Assembly: GCA_963678675.1 (NCBI GenBank)
Contig: OY783194.1
Location: forward strand, 10,384,607 to 10,448,606
Direction of reading: 5' to 3'
From: Xiphydria camelus
Lineage: Eukaryota; Arthropoda; Insecta; Hymenoptera; Xiphydriidae
DNA: 64,000 nt
Positions 44,888 to 55,611 of this stretch are shown here, in pieces (position 1 is the stretch's first letter; each line of letters begins with the position of its first letter). The notes beneath the pieces are model-generated. The model was given only the letters and a program-made list of their open reading frames with translations. It was not told where the DNA came from and did not search any database. Both the position numbers and the translations under genes were made by a program.

Positions 44888-46045
44888 TGACGTAGCGTTC
44901 GGTGAGGGCCCTCGGTGCCCTCCGCTACTCACAATCTCGCGGCCACGATGCCGCGCGCGAAACGGAAAAGACGATGGGCGCCAGGTGCACCACGCATGCA
45001 CCGCGAGGGGAGGCGATCGAGCTCCCCGGGAACGCGCGGAAATCGCGAGATCGGTACCGTTCCGATCTCGATCGGGTCCGGCTACCACAGCAAATGGTAG
45101 AGGGGCGGTTCGGTGGACGATGGCTGGGACACGGAAGGACGGGTTCGCGGACGGGCTCGCGAAAAAGAGAGTCGACTGCGTTCAAAAACAAAAGACAATC
45201 GTTTATTCCACCGGGGACGAAACGGAGGTCCCCGGGCGATGCTCGCGGTCGCAACCAAAGAAAGCGGAGTGGTGCCGCACAACGTCGCGGACACCGCTCG
45301 ATTCGTCGAGACGAAAGGCGCTAACGGTGCGCTATCGGCGCGAAGGCGAGTCGGAAACGTGCGCTCTCGACCGGCGAGCGCGAGACGGAAACGTGCGCTC
45401 TCGGACGGCGAGCGCGAGACGGAAACGTGCACTCTCGGACGGCGAGCGCGAGACGGAAACGTGCGCGAACACGGCGAATAGGGGCGCGCCGGCTCGACGG
45501 AAGCCCACGGCGGGTCGGAGGTCGAACGCAAGAAAAAGGGGAGCGTACCGGGGCTACAGCGGTCGTTCTGGCCTGGGCGCGTCCCGGCTCCTCGACTTCC
45601 GGGTGGCAGATCCGGGGACCCTCTCGGCTTCGACCTCGGCCTCCTGGGAGGAGCTCTCTCTCGATATCGTGGAGGGCTCTCCCGATGGATCTCGTCGTGG
45701 CTTCTCTGCTCGCTCTTCACGAGTCGGTTGGGGGGGAACGCACAGCTCGGCGAGACCCGGGACGGATCGGGGTCTCGTACGTACGTCAACTTTGGACCTC
45801 GTCCTCTTACTCGACTCGCGGAACTCGTGAAGCGATCGTGCTCGTATCGTGACTCGAGCGGAACTAACTATCCTTCGGATCGATACCGGTTCGCGCGCGC
45901 TACCCGGGCTCGTCCGGATTCGTACCGTCGCCGCGATCGCGCTCACGGCGTTTCGCGCGGCCCTTTCGACTGCCGATTCGGACGCATTAGTCCGAAGGGG
46001 CCGATTGCACCCCTTTTGTGACGCAGAGCGAATCTCTACGTCACA
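44888..46045. mobile_element. GC-rich 1.16-kb element, possible solo LTR
   Basis: Composition changes abruptly from AT-rich to GC-rich (TCG, CGC and GAC words everywhere) between 44888 and 46045. The segment begins TGACGTAGCGTTCGG and ends CGAATCTCTACGTCAC. Its ends form a short inverted repeat (TGACGTAG), and ATTATTA flanks both sides. These are features of a solo LTR (TG...CA with target duplication) or of a short-TIR element. Internal tandem units GAGCGCGAGACGGAAACGTG repeat about four times at 45345-45470. Several long overlapping frames exist on both strands, but they reflect high GC with few stops and show no domain. Confidence 0.5.
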
Positions 46046-47033
46046 TTATTAATAAAAAAACCTAAAAAAGGGACCTTTTTAGAGACCCCCCCCCCTCTCT
46101 AGCTTCACTCCCACCCGTCAGTACTTTTAGTATATTGTTAATGATAACTTCCCCTACAGCTGTGCCAAAATTGGCTTGTACATGAATTTTTTCTGCTATT
46201 TGGCCTTTTTTGGTCTTCGTTGTCTGGACTATGGGGGGTTAGAAGAAGGACGTGGACGAAGACGGATGTAAAGATGAACAGACGAAAAGACGAAAAGATA
46301 CATGGTAATCCTACAGACGCGCGACCTGTGAAAACGTAATACCCCTCGTTCTGGTTTTCCTTTGAAATAATAATAAAAATAGATATACCGAGCACTCTCT
46401 CTCTCTAAGAATTAATATTAAATTTGTACTTATATATAAGATCTCCTGAATAAGGTTACTTAAATGGGTTTACTCGGGGAAAAAACGGATTATATTCAAC
46501 AATTTTTTTTTCATATAAAAAATAAAATATTTCATTTAAACTTTTTATTGTCTTAAACATTCCCATTTGACAAAGAATTTCTGAAATTTTCGTAGAAAAA
46601 TATTTAAAACTCGGAAAAACGGTGCTGTCCACGTTGACAGCAAACTCGTGACAGGATCATCTGAAGTGAAAAAAAAACGTGTTTTAGTTAAGACCATAAA
46701 CTAGAACTTGGACGAAGGAAAAAAAAGTGAACATTTTTGGCAGACCATTTTACAAAAAAAAAATGCAAATTTCGGTGAAATTTACTCAACATTTTTTTTT
46801 TAAATAATGGTTGTCTCTCTATTCTATAAAATAGTTTTTCGGTCGACAACCCACCCGAAACCCTCCACCGATCGACCACTGACGCAACTGTCAACCTATC
46901 GCCTATGAGGACGTCCCTCCACCACGCGTCGGCCGCCAATGGGATGCAGTATGCTACCGATCGTCGATCGGTGCGGTACAAGCCAGTCGAGGAGAGGCCC
47001 GCCTGTCCGTTTGCCCGGCGTTTTGTCGAATGC

Positions 47034-47069
<36 letters not shown>

Positions 47070-47072
47070 AGA

Positions 47073-47145
<73 letters not shown>

Positions 47146-47205
47146 AGAGGGAGAGAGAGGGAGAGGGAGAGAGAGGGAGAGGGAAAGGGAGGGAGAGGGA
47201 AAGGG

Positions 47206-47259
<54 letters not shown>

Positions 47260-47926
47260 AGATAACGCTTAAAACTACATTACAAAATAAACAGTCTTCA
47301 CTGAAACTACAAAATGACTTAATAGAAAATCTTCCTCGCTTAAAGTACTAAATAGGATAACAAAAATAAGTGCAGAAAATAAAAATAAAAAATAAAGAGA
47401 GAGAGACCGGCGTTGCAAGCCAGTCGAACAGTTTATTACATGGAAAAAACTGCGACAATCTATGTCCTCCTTCTCCTCCTACTCCACCAACTCCTACAGA
47501 AGTTTATTTCTTTTGACCGGTTTTTGCCATAATATAATAATACACACGAAACAATGGTCAGTGTTCATTTACTTAGGAAATAGTTATTCGGAATTAAGTG
47601 AAAGGACTATGTTCTCACTACAAAAAATATTCTTTATCAGAATGCGCTTGCAAGAAACTCTTTCACACTCTCCAGGGAACTAACTAAAAGGGCATACGGG
47701 GATCATGACATGGACCATCGATGACTGGTTTCTGTGTTTCGTCCTCAGTAGAAATCCGACACTACGTCGCCTCATGAGCGGTGGAATGGGGGTGGGGTGG
47801 GGGTCGGGAGCGTTGAGTGAGGCAGGATGGAGAGCGCTAGAGTGTGTATTTCAAATTGGCGGCGTTTTGTCGAATTCGAGCGACACGAAGCGCTTCGCGA
47901 GATAAGTCCGTTGACCGACCGCCGCA
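46046..47926. other. No gene recognised; contains a GA microsatellite
   Basis: Mostly AT-rich single-copy-looking DNA. The GC-richer segment 46850-47030 has no coding motif. The GA tract is listed separately. The phrase GCAAGCCAGTCGA(G/A) occurs at about 46980 and 47417 on either side of the tract, perhaps marking a small duplication. Confidence 0.5.
47034..47258 (+). repeat. GA/GGGA microsatellite
   Basis: Pure GA dinucleotides interspersed with GGGA units. Arg-Glu or Gly-Arg-Glu frames here are artefacts of the repeat. Confidence 0.97.
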
Positions 47927-48866
47927 CACAGAGGGGTATTTTGCCTATCTAGCCGGACAAAATCTCATTTCTCAAAACTATTACAGACAGAATATTAAGC
48001 TACGTGCTATGAGCCAAGTAGTTGGTAAACAAAGTGTAACCTTTTCCATCGCCCTCTGTTGCGTTCTTTTCATGCAGAGCCAGTCGAAAGTAAGTCGTCG
48101 AAATAGGAAGAGGATATGGATTATCTTAATTCAGGTAAGAACACATACTTTTGTCATAAGTTTATTTTAATTTCTTGTTGCTTATTGCACAAAATAGCAG
48201 TTTGAACCGTGAAGTATTGTTGAACGATTTTTACTAATGTTTATGTATATATAGGACTATTAGTTGTGCTTCCGGGTGCTTCCGAGTTGATTTGTTTATT
48301 TTGCCATACAGAATATAACAATTTTAAGAAAGTGTTTTAGAAATCAGGCTAATTTGCTCTTTTTGCTATTTTTTAGTATACCGACATTTTAATGGCGACA
48401 GTACTAAATGTCGATTTTATTTATAGAATGCAACGTTGATGTCCTTAATCGCCTATTGCTATCCTCTGATTCACTGATGTCGTGTCTCAAGCTAAAACCA
48501 AAGAAAAAATCACAGCCTTTCTTAAAAGAGACATTAGAAATGCTGTTGCGCGCCGATCCTTATTCTGAAGGTTGAAACTCCGAAGCATCGGAAGACGACG
48601 AAGCGGGGAACTCGCCTGAGTAATCTTGGCACTCGTCATCAGATTAATGCAGGATATAAAAACAGATCATATGTAAAATTATTATTGTACTTTATCTGTA
48701 ATGAATGTTTCTATTTTCTGTACAAAAATTAAAAATAAACATTTTTTATATTATGAATTGACAAACAACTAATTTAGATACACAAACCAACAGAAACCCT
48801 AGTACACAATAACAAAATTAAAATATAATTTTGTCCGGCTAGAAAGGCAAAATACTCCTCTGTGCG
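47927..48866. mobile_element. Inverted-repeat element, 0.94 kb, 36-bp ends
   Basis: CACAGAGGGGTATTTTGCC at about 47929 with CTAGCCGGACAAAAT next to it faces ATTTTGTCCGGCTAG and GGCAAAATACTCCTCTGTG ending at about 48864 (three mismatches). The interior has small coding-like pieces: a frame near 48010 starting MSQVVGKQSV, and at 48545-48620 LLRADPYSEG, stop, NSEASEDDEAGNSPE, stop. Neither is recognised. An acidic tail like the latter is common at the end or start of transposase genes. Confidence 0.6.
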
Positions 48867-49250
48867 CCGTCCCCAACAAACTTGGGGGAGCGCCGCGACA
48901 GCGGCGCGGGGGCGATAGCCCCCTGGGGGTTGGCGAGCGAAGCGAGCAGAGGGCGGATGCCCCCTAATAATTGAAAAGAAAAAATTCTTCGTCCAAGTCC
49001 TTGTGAATTGTATCTGGAAGACCTGTGTAAAATTTCATCAAGATCGGTTGAGTAGTTCTCGAGAAATCTTGACGACCGACTTTGAAAACACAGTTTCGAG
49101 AAAAACGCGATATACCTGCGGCGCGCTGAGCCTCGCTGGCCTCGAGCGCACAACTTCCCAAAGCTGTATCTCCGAAACTATTACTCGGATCGACTTGAAA
49201 ATTTAGGACAATATTCTAGAGATGCTGTAGAAATTAATAAGACAATAAAG
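48867..49250. repeat. Non-LTR-like repeat fragment
   Basis: A GC-rich piece (GGAGCGCCGCGACAGCGGCG, GCGAGCGAAGCGAGCAGAGG) is followed by AAATTTCATCAAGATCGGTT and GAGTAGTTCTCGAGAAATC. The latter resembles the 3' region of insect non-LTR retrotransposons (an -ATCGGTTGAG-TAGTT- phrase). No reverse transcriptase frame is seen. It ends just before the V-ATPase exon at 49436. Confidence 0.4.
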
Positions 49251-49435
49251 AAAATGCAATTTTTTAAGCCGTGAAACCCATGTAACCCCTTAAATGCATT
49301 AACGAAAAACTTAATATCAATTCTTAATGCTTGATATATCTATTGTTAGTATGCATATTTCATGTAGTCCAATTAGTTAGCGAAGTTCTAAAAATACATA
49401 ATAACTGGAAATGTAATAACATGCAACTTTTTTAG

Positions 49436-49859
49436 GTTTAATCATAACACTTTTTGGCGCCTTCATGGTTCTTCTGGAGAAGAAGCTTTCCGAAAAAAAG
49501 TCTGATAGCGAAATCTGGAATATTTTCTTCGGCGGTCGATACATCATCCTCCTCATGGGTTTATTTTCCATGTATACTGGTGTTATTTACAACGATGTTT
49601 TCTCGAAATCAATTAATATATTCGGATCTAGCTGGAAAATAACATACAACATATCTACAATACAAAGTAATATGGATCTCCAGTTAGATCCAGGTGCAGA
49701 CGATTACACAAAGACACCATATCCTCTTGGCATGGATCCTGTTTGGATGGTTGCTGATAATAAAATAATATTTCAAAATTCGTATAAAATGAAGCTCTCG
49801 ATTATATTTGGCGTTGTACACATGATCTTTGGAGTTTGTATGAGCGTTGTAAATATCGT
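49436..49859 (+). CDS. V-type proton ATPase 116-kDa subunit a, internal exon
   Basis: Acceptor TTTTTTAG ends at 49435 and donor GTAAGT begins at 49860. The 424-nt exon completes the split glycine and encodes LIITLFGAFMVLLEKKL (membrane segment), then KKSDSEIWNIFFGGRYIILL then MGLFSMYTGVIYNDVFSKS. The lumenal loop follows (PYPLGMDPVW, ADNKIIFQNSYKMKLSIIFG) and another membrane segment (VVHMIFGVCMSVVNI). These blocks are diagnostic of subunit a. The nucleotide phase on both sides matches the neighbouring exons. Confidence 0.97.
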
Positions 49860-50058
49860 GTAAGTATGCTCAAAACCTTATTGAAAATTTAAACATTTTT
49901 AAGAAATTGCATATCGATTCTAATGGGCTAAAAATGTTGCGACCATTTTTAGTAAATATTTAAGTATTTTTTCATTTGTTTATTTTTTACCGTCATACTG
50001 TAATTATATTTGCAGTACGATTACTGTTAATATTATTTCTTGATAAATATTTTGTTTA

Positions 50059-50063
<5 letters not shown>

Positions 50064-50097
<34 letters not shown>
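50064..50097 (+). repeat. GA microsatellite within V-ATPase intron
   Basis: Seventeen or so GA units with one AAA interruption, about 110 bp upstream of the next splice acceptor. Confidence 0.95.
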
Positions 50098-50206
50098 TAT
50101 TGAAAAAATATAATAGATTGGTCTTCTTTCTTTCAAACGGTGCTTTTCAAATCGGTGATATTTTTTCACCAATTTTAATTCTCATTATTTTTTTATTTTA
50201 TTTTAG

Positions 50207-50331
50207 GCACTTCAAGAAGTATGCGAGTCTATTTCTGGAATTTTTGCCACAGCTGTTATTCCTGATTTTACTTTTCTTCTACATGGTTGCTTTGATGTTT
50301 ATCAAGTGGATTCTATACAGCGCCGAAAACG
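50207..50331 (+). CDS. V-type proton ATPase 116-kDa subunit a, internal exon
   Basis: Acceptor TTATTTTAG ends at 50206 and donor GTAAAA begins at 50332. The 125-nt exon reads HFKKYASLFLEFLPQLLFLI then LLFFYMVALMFIKWILYSAE, the paired membrane helices of subunit a (family consensus H-F-R-N..., E-F-I-P-Q..., F-Y-L...M-F-I-K-W). Entry phase completes a valine codon and exit leaves one base. Confidence 0.96.
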
Positions 50332-50456
50332 GTAAAAATTATTATTCGCGCTCCACCAATGTTTATTAGTAAAGCGAATAAGTAAAATTACATACTTTAT
50401 AGAACTTAAATATGCAACAATATACTTAGTTCTCTAATAATCATAGATTTGATATA

Positions 50457-51084
50457 GGGTAACGCGGGGTAACATTGACACTGAGTTAACATTGACACAT
50501 TTTCTGAATCTTATTACTTTCTGCTAATAACTCGTAATAATACTGTTCTTATCTACTTTAATAAATACCGCATATAGACCGCCACCTGACGCCGTGCGTG
50601 AATATCAGCGCTTTCATAATGATCACCCGATTCAGTGTCGTTAAGTTTTCACGTGGGCGTGCATGTCCTATTTTCGACGAAGAAAACTTTTACAAACTTT
50701 AGATCTTTTTAAAGTGGCAAAAATTTATAAATAAAATGACTCTATTATAATTTAATCTCTATATAAACTTACCTACTGATGTCAATTTTGGAACGTAATA
50801 AACAAAAATTGAGATTTTTAGCCGATTGCGTGCAGTATAGACGAAAATTTTAACAGGTGTCAATCTTAAACAGAATATGGGGTAAGATTGACATCTGACT
50901 TTATTTTTTTTTAAATCAATGTTCATAAACGATAAGTAGTAAAATAAAATGCGTCTATGCGTCTCTCTCATATAAAGAGAGAGCCAGGCTTGCTTATCCA
51001 TACATTATCAAATCTGATAACTTCAGTTTGCAATATATTTTAGACTAGTAAGTAAAGTGGTGTCAATGTATGCCCTTTTTACCC
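50457..51084. mobile_element. TA-flanked MITE, 628 bp, GGGTAAC ends
   Basis: TA at 50455-50456 then GGGTAACGCGGGGTAACATT and GACAC. The complement (GTGTCAATGTATGCCC, TTTTTACCC) ends at 51084 followed by TA. The phrase TGTCAAT(C/G)TTA also repeats internally near 50858 and 50886. Mariner-type MITE by target site and end structure. Confidence 0.65.
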
Positions 51085-51520
51085 TATACATATATATAGG
51101 GTGGTCCAGGTTTAATTAATTTTGATATGTGATAGAACAACAAAGATAAAGTAGACTTTCATAAGAAAATTAAAAAAATGTTTACTAACAAAGATACAGG
51201 GTGTCAAAATTATGGAAAAAAAAAGGTTTTCCCATCATAACTTCTAAACCACTGGACCGATTTCCATGAAATTTCGCACACAGACTAATGTAATACACCT
51301 CTATAAGTAATGATTTAAATAATTTTTTTAATTCTCCTGTGGCGTAGATACTGGGGGCCAGTGCCCCTCTTCCCCCTCCCAATTTTCGGCGCCACTGGAT
51401 ATTTTACAAATAAAATTGAATTTTTGGATTCCCTGTTTAATTTAGAAAAAAAATTACCCTTGCACATTTTTGATTTATGGTTTCGTTTTTGAGGTATTTG
51501 AATTTATAGGGTTGAGCTTC
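51085..51520 (+). repeat. One-armed relative of the 19.1-kb foldback
   Basis: AGGGTGGTCCAGGTTTAATT, AGTAGACTTTCATAAGAAAA and ACAAAGATACAGGGTGTCAA match the left half of 19125-19825, including the embedded GTGGCGTAGATACTGGGGGC...CGCCACTG mini-element (51349-51400). The inverted right arm is absent. Confidence 0.7.
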
Positions 51521-51543
51521 CTACACATCGTCGGCTAAATATG

Positions 51544-53212
51544 TTAACCTGCTAACTCACACGAAGTCAAGTTTTCAGGAGAGAGAAAAAACTGTCTTGA
51601 TCAATACAAAAGTTTTTATATGACAATGGATTTTAACACAATAGTTGTCAGTATTTCCCTAAACTTTTTTAAAATAAAATGTATGTAAATTATTTTTAAT
51701 TTAATTTCTACAGCCGTAAAATGGAGCTAGCAGTTTTGAAAATTCTATTAATGAATACAAATCAGGAGATAGCAGTATTTCTATTACCTCAACCAGTAAT
51801 TTCACAGAACAAAAACTCAAAATAACAAATTAAAAATAAAAGCAAATTCTTAAAATAATTTCAATAATTTCAATATTAACATTTTCAACGACTTGATGCA
51901 TAATTATTTAAGGTCACAATGTTTTTGTCATCTTCATTCGAGTTGTTATTACTTTCAGCTTGTTTGGTTGCTAATTTTAAAATTTCCTTTGTTCGTTGTG
52001 ACATAATATGTTAAATAAAAAAAATTGTTTAAACTATGCAAACATTAAACATTTTTTGTTTGAAATATTGCGCTTAAATTATATTTCCACGAAGATACAA
52101 TTAGTTAGACCCCATTTATATAAAGCAACCAAGTTCTAAAAATAGTTACCGAAACTACTTTTCGATAAACCTATTACGAAAGATTTTTTTTAATCCTTTA
52201 AAAGTAAAGTAAAAGTTTCTTTACGAATTATAATAAAAATAAAATAATGAAAACCTGATATATCCAAACCTTTTCTTCTACATATTTAAAGGGCACGGAA
52301 AGCCGCTAACCTCAAAATTACATTTAATGGTTTATTTTCTCTGAAAATCTGATATTTAATTCATATACGAGCCCGGTCCCGCTTCAGTTTGCCCAGTTAC
52401 AAAATTGTTCCGGTTATTGGCACCCAATCAAGATAAATCTAAAGTTTATGTTAACATGCACGTTATTTATTTTTCAACCAACACTTTTACAGAGCTTAAG
52501 ACCTACTAACAGTTTATTCATGTTACGATAATAAACTGCAAAGAAAATGAAAAAAATATTGCAAGTCTTGACAAATTCACCACTGGGTAACATCGCCTTT
52601 GTTTTTAATAATGGCCGCAATTCGTAATTAATTAATTAAATAATTAATTCGTATATAATGCTCGAAATGCTCAAAATAGCCGGCGGATAAAATATGATAA
52701 AAAGCGTTATTTTCTTCAATTCTGATTTTATTTTAAAATTGTACATTATGAAACACATTGTGCCATGCAGTATACTACAAAATATTACATTTCAGCCTAG
52801 AAAAAATATAAGGCAGCAGTAACTTTACAATTCATTTAATAATTGTTATTTTAGTGGGTGGGCCAACTGAAGCGGGACGGGGCTCGTAAATTATGACATA
52901 ATAGATTTAATATTACCTTTTTTTTTTACTAAAAGAGCACAGAAAAACAAAAAACTAACGGTAAATAGGAAAAAACAAGGAACTTCGAGAGTCAAAATTA
53001 CACGTGTGCATCTGTTGCCTACAATTAGCGGGAGATAGCAGCATTTCCTTGCGCATCGTACAATATGAAGTTAGTTGGTTTACGTGCGTTACAAAAAAGC
53101 CATTTCTACGCGGAATAGGAAGTTAAGTGGCTTACAGGTCGATGCAAGACACCATCTAGTTGCCGAATATCAAAAAATCTCAAAATCGTAAAATATGGAG
53201 TTAGCAGGTTAA
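51544..53212. mobile_element. TTAA-flanked element, 1.67 kb, in a palindromic site
   Basis: TTAA at 51544-51547 followed by CCTGCTAACTC, and GAGTTAGCAGG followed by TTAA at 53209-53212. Outside the TTAA the flanks are also inverted copies (TCGTCGGCTAAAT and ATTTAGCCGACGA). The interior has further variants of the end motif (GGAGCTAGCAG at 51724; GAAGTTAGTTGG at 53068) but no recognised gene. A 519-bp TA element is nested at 52368. Confidence 0.65.
52368..52886. mobile_element. TA-flanked MITE, 519 bp, CGAGCCC ends
   Basis: CGAGCCCGGTCCCGCTTCAG at 52368 faces CTGAAGCGGGACGGGGCTCG ending at 52886. The inverted repeat continues to about 28 bp with two or three mismatches. TA directly flanks each side (52366-52367 and 52887-52888). 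This fits Tc1/mariner-type insertion. Non-coding. Confidence 0.8.
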
Positions 53213-53369
53213 CACATTTAGCCGACGACATGTTTAGTAAATTTACAAAAAGAAAACTGGAGGCTTTTTAGAGTGAGCGCAGCATGAAAAAAAATCGCAA
53301 AGCAAATCCGCAGTGGTCAAGGTCATATGCTCTTCGCTCTGGCGTGGAATGCCCTATTATAGGTATACA

Positions 53370-53517
53370 CAGGGCCGCTTCTAGATGATGAGGCGCCTTC
53401 GTGCTTGGCGCCCTTTTCTAGAGAAGGTATGAGGCCTTTTGGCGCCCCATGACTAGTGCGCCTTCATGCGCGCCTTCGTGCGTGGCACGAAATGGCCACT
53501 CATTAGACGCGGCCCTG
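53370..53517. mobile_element. hAT-type MITE, 148 bp, perfect 8-bp target duplication
   Basis: The element begins CAGGGCCGCTTCTA and ends TAGACGCGGCCCTG (14-bp inverted repeat, one mismatch). GGTATACA occurs immediately before (53362-53369) and after (53518-53525), a perfect 8-bp target duplication as made by hAT transposases. The interior is packed with GGCGCC and GCGCCTTCGTGC words. The intact duplication suggests a fairly young insertion. Confidence 0.92.
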
Positions 53518-53973
53518 GGTATACAATATTACCTATAATACATTAGAATTCAAAAACAAATTTTATAAATGCCTAAAATGAATGCCTATATATATATGCC
53601 TACAAATGCCTGCATATAAAAACATAAAAACACATTCTTTTATTATTTAATAAAATCTGCTGACTTTCATTTAAATCGAAGGGTAGGAACAAGATAACGT
53701 TCCTTATAAAATATACTTCAGGGATTGCCAAAAAATATGCAAGTGGAAATGAAATTGTGTGGGCATCATTTCTCCGCAATGGATCAGGACTGGTACAGTG
53801 CGATTAATGAATTTATACGTACATTATAAGAAAACTATGTTATCTTATTTACATGCAACTCAACTGAACTGCTTTTCTCCCACGGCCACGATTCTCCCAC
53901 TCTAGCTAAACAAATACCTATTCTTGTCTGGCACAGTTTAGCTAGAGATGTTTATTCAAATGTTTTCTTTTAG

Positions 53974-54203
53974 AAAAAGCTTTCGGGCCAACTTGCGCTC
54001 CCTCAGTTCTCATCACGTTTATCAATATGATGTTGTTCAGCTCTACGGATATGGGCAATGACTGCTCGGAGTTTATGTTCAATGGTCAAGCCGTATTACA
54101 AAAAGTCTGTGTATTTACATCGCTGGCATGTATTCCAGTAATGCTTCTCGGCAAGCCACTCTTATTTTTATGCACTAAGTCCAAAAAGTCAACTGAAGTT
54201 CAG
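53974..54203 (+). CDS. V-type proton ATPase 116-kDa subunit a, internal exon
   Basis: Acceptor TTCTTTTAG ends at 53973 and donor GTATGT begins at 54204. The 230-nt exon completes the split glutamate and encodes GPTCAPSVLITFINMMLF, the lumenal stretch DCSEFMFNGQAVLQKVCVF, a membrane helix (TSLACIPVMLLGKPLLFL) and a basic linker (CTKSKKSTEVQ). It leaves in phase 0. In the family the next part is a cytosolic loop, then the segment with the essential channel arginine. That part was not found before the end of the window. Confidence 0.96.
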
Positions 54204-54383
54204 GTATGTACTATACAATATACTTATGCCGTGAGATAATTTGACAGATTATAAAAAATTTGAAAATTTATTAATGTGCATTACTTACTTTTACATTACC
54301 AGTAGCAATGATCACTCGACCTCAAAATTCTTCATTCATCCAAAACCTTGCTCGTAATTTTTTTTTCGGTTTTGATTCTAAAG

Positions 54384-55611
54384 GGTGTCCCAAAATTAAC
54401 GCAAGATTTAAATTTAATGGAAAACACAGTTTTTTTTATTACGATGTTATTTCTTTATTGAATCAAAGTACACAGGATGGGGTTAAGTATGGAGTAACAT
54501 ATAGGACAAATGGCCTCCACGGCTTTCCTGGCACATACGCATTCTTTTGTCGAAATTTTCCATGACCATTGTGCATAAATGTGGCTAAATTTCGTTGATG
54601 CAGCGTTGAATTTCCTCTTTCAATGCACGCGTGCTAACGAGCTTGTTGGCATAGACCTTTGGCTTCAAATAACCCCATAAAAAGAAATGCAATGGTGTTG
54701 AATCACACGATCTAGGGGGTCAATTTTTATCACCGAAACGAGAGAGTACACACGGCCAGGAAATGTCTCATGCAGTAATTGAATTGTTTCATGGGCTGTA
54801 TGGCATGCGGCACCGTCTTGTTGAAACCACATGTCGCCCACATCAATATCATCCAATTTAGGCAGAAAGGACTGTGTTATCATGTCGCGATATCGAGCAC
54901 CAGTAACATTCACTGCTTGGCCAGCCTCATTTTCGAAAAAGTATGGTCCAATGATACCACCAGCCCAAAATCCGCACCAAACAGTGACACGTTGAGGATA
55001 CATTTGTTTTTCGACAATCACATGTGGATTCTCCGAACCCCAAATACGGCAATTTTTACGATTAACAAAGCCATCGAGGTGAAAATGTGCTTCATCGCTG
55101 AAAATGATTTTGTTTAAAAAATCGGCATCCGCTTGTTGATGTTCAATAATTCATTCAACGAACTCTCTTCGCTGTGCATGGTCAGTAGGCTTCAGTTCTT
55201 GTGTCAATGAATTGTGTAAGCATGGAGATGCAAATCTTCAGTGAGTATACGTTGTAGCGAGCTTCTTAAAATTTGCAATTCTTGTCCACGGTGCCGAATT
55301 GACGTTCCTGGACTTTCACCAACACTCTCACTCACTGCTTCGATATTTACATTTGCACGGCTTGTTTTTGGACGACCAGTGTGTTTAGCATCACCAATTG
55401 ATCCAGAGTGCCGGAATTTTTCAATTAATCTCTTCACAGTTGACGAAGTTAAATCTCCATTCCGACCATTCTGGCTTTCAACGGCTCATATGTTATTCCA
55501 TACATAACCCTATCCTGTGTACTTTACGATTTAATTAAAAAAAACATTGTAATTAAAAAAACTGTTTTTCATTAAATTTAAATCTTGCGTTAATTTAAAT
55601 GGCGAGTCCCC
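54384..55611 (-). mobile_element. Tc1/mariner element, 1.2 kb, decayed
   Basis: AGGGTGTCCCAAAATTAACG at 54382 with ATTTAAATTTAATGG following is mirrored by CATTAAATTTAAATCTTGCG and GTTAATTTAAAT near 55571-55600, so both ends are present though the right tip is eroded (GGCGAGTCCCC). It sits in the intron downstream of the last V-ATPase exon found. Confidence 0.8.
54680..55440 (-). pseudogene. Tc1/mariner transposase, frameshifted, catalytic end mutated
   Basis: The minus strand gives MKRLIEKFRHSGSIGDAKH then TGRPKTSRANVNIEAVSES (N-terminal helix-turn-helix), SSLQRILTEDLHLHAY, then FSDEAHFHLDGFVNKN (first catalytic D). It goes on with NQRVTVWCGF-like sequence, GGIIGPYFFENEAGQAVNV, and MWFQQDGAACHTAHETIQLL (second D). 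After FPGRVYSL the expected WPPRSCDLTPLD block is replaced by scrambled residues ending IQHHCISFYGVI, with frameshifts. Hence it is a pseudogene in which the third catalytic region is badly decayed. Confidence 0.8.

Larger units (their letters stand above)
50332..53973 (+). other. 3.6-kb V-ATPase intron with nested MITEs
   Basis: Contains the TA-flanked element 50457-51084, a single-sided fragment of the 19-kb foldback family (51085-51520), a TTAA element (51544-53212) with a TA element nested in it (52368-52886), and a hAT MITE (53370-53517). From 53530 to 53640 there are a few AAATGCCT repeats. No further exon was seen. Confidence 0.8.

Noticed and set aside
44902..45946. Several overlapping frames of 100-280 codons on both strands
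   Set aside because: All six frames are open because the segment is GC-rich. Translations are Arg/Ser/Gly-rich without motifs and no frame is preferred.
46905..47351. 148-codon frame with Arg-Glu repeats
   Set aside because: Two-thirds is GA microsatellite and the flanks have no recognisable domain.
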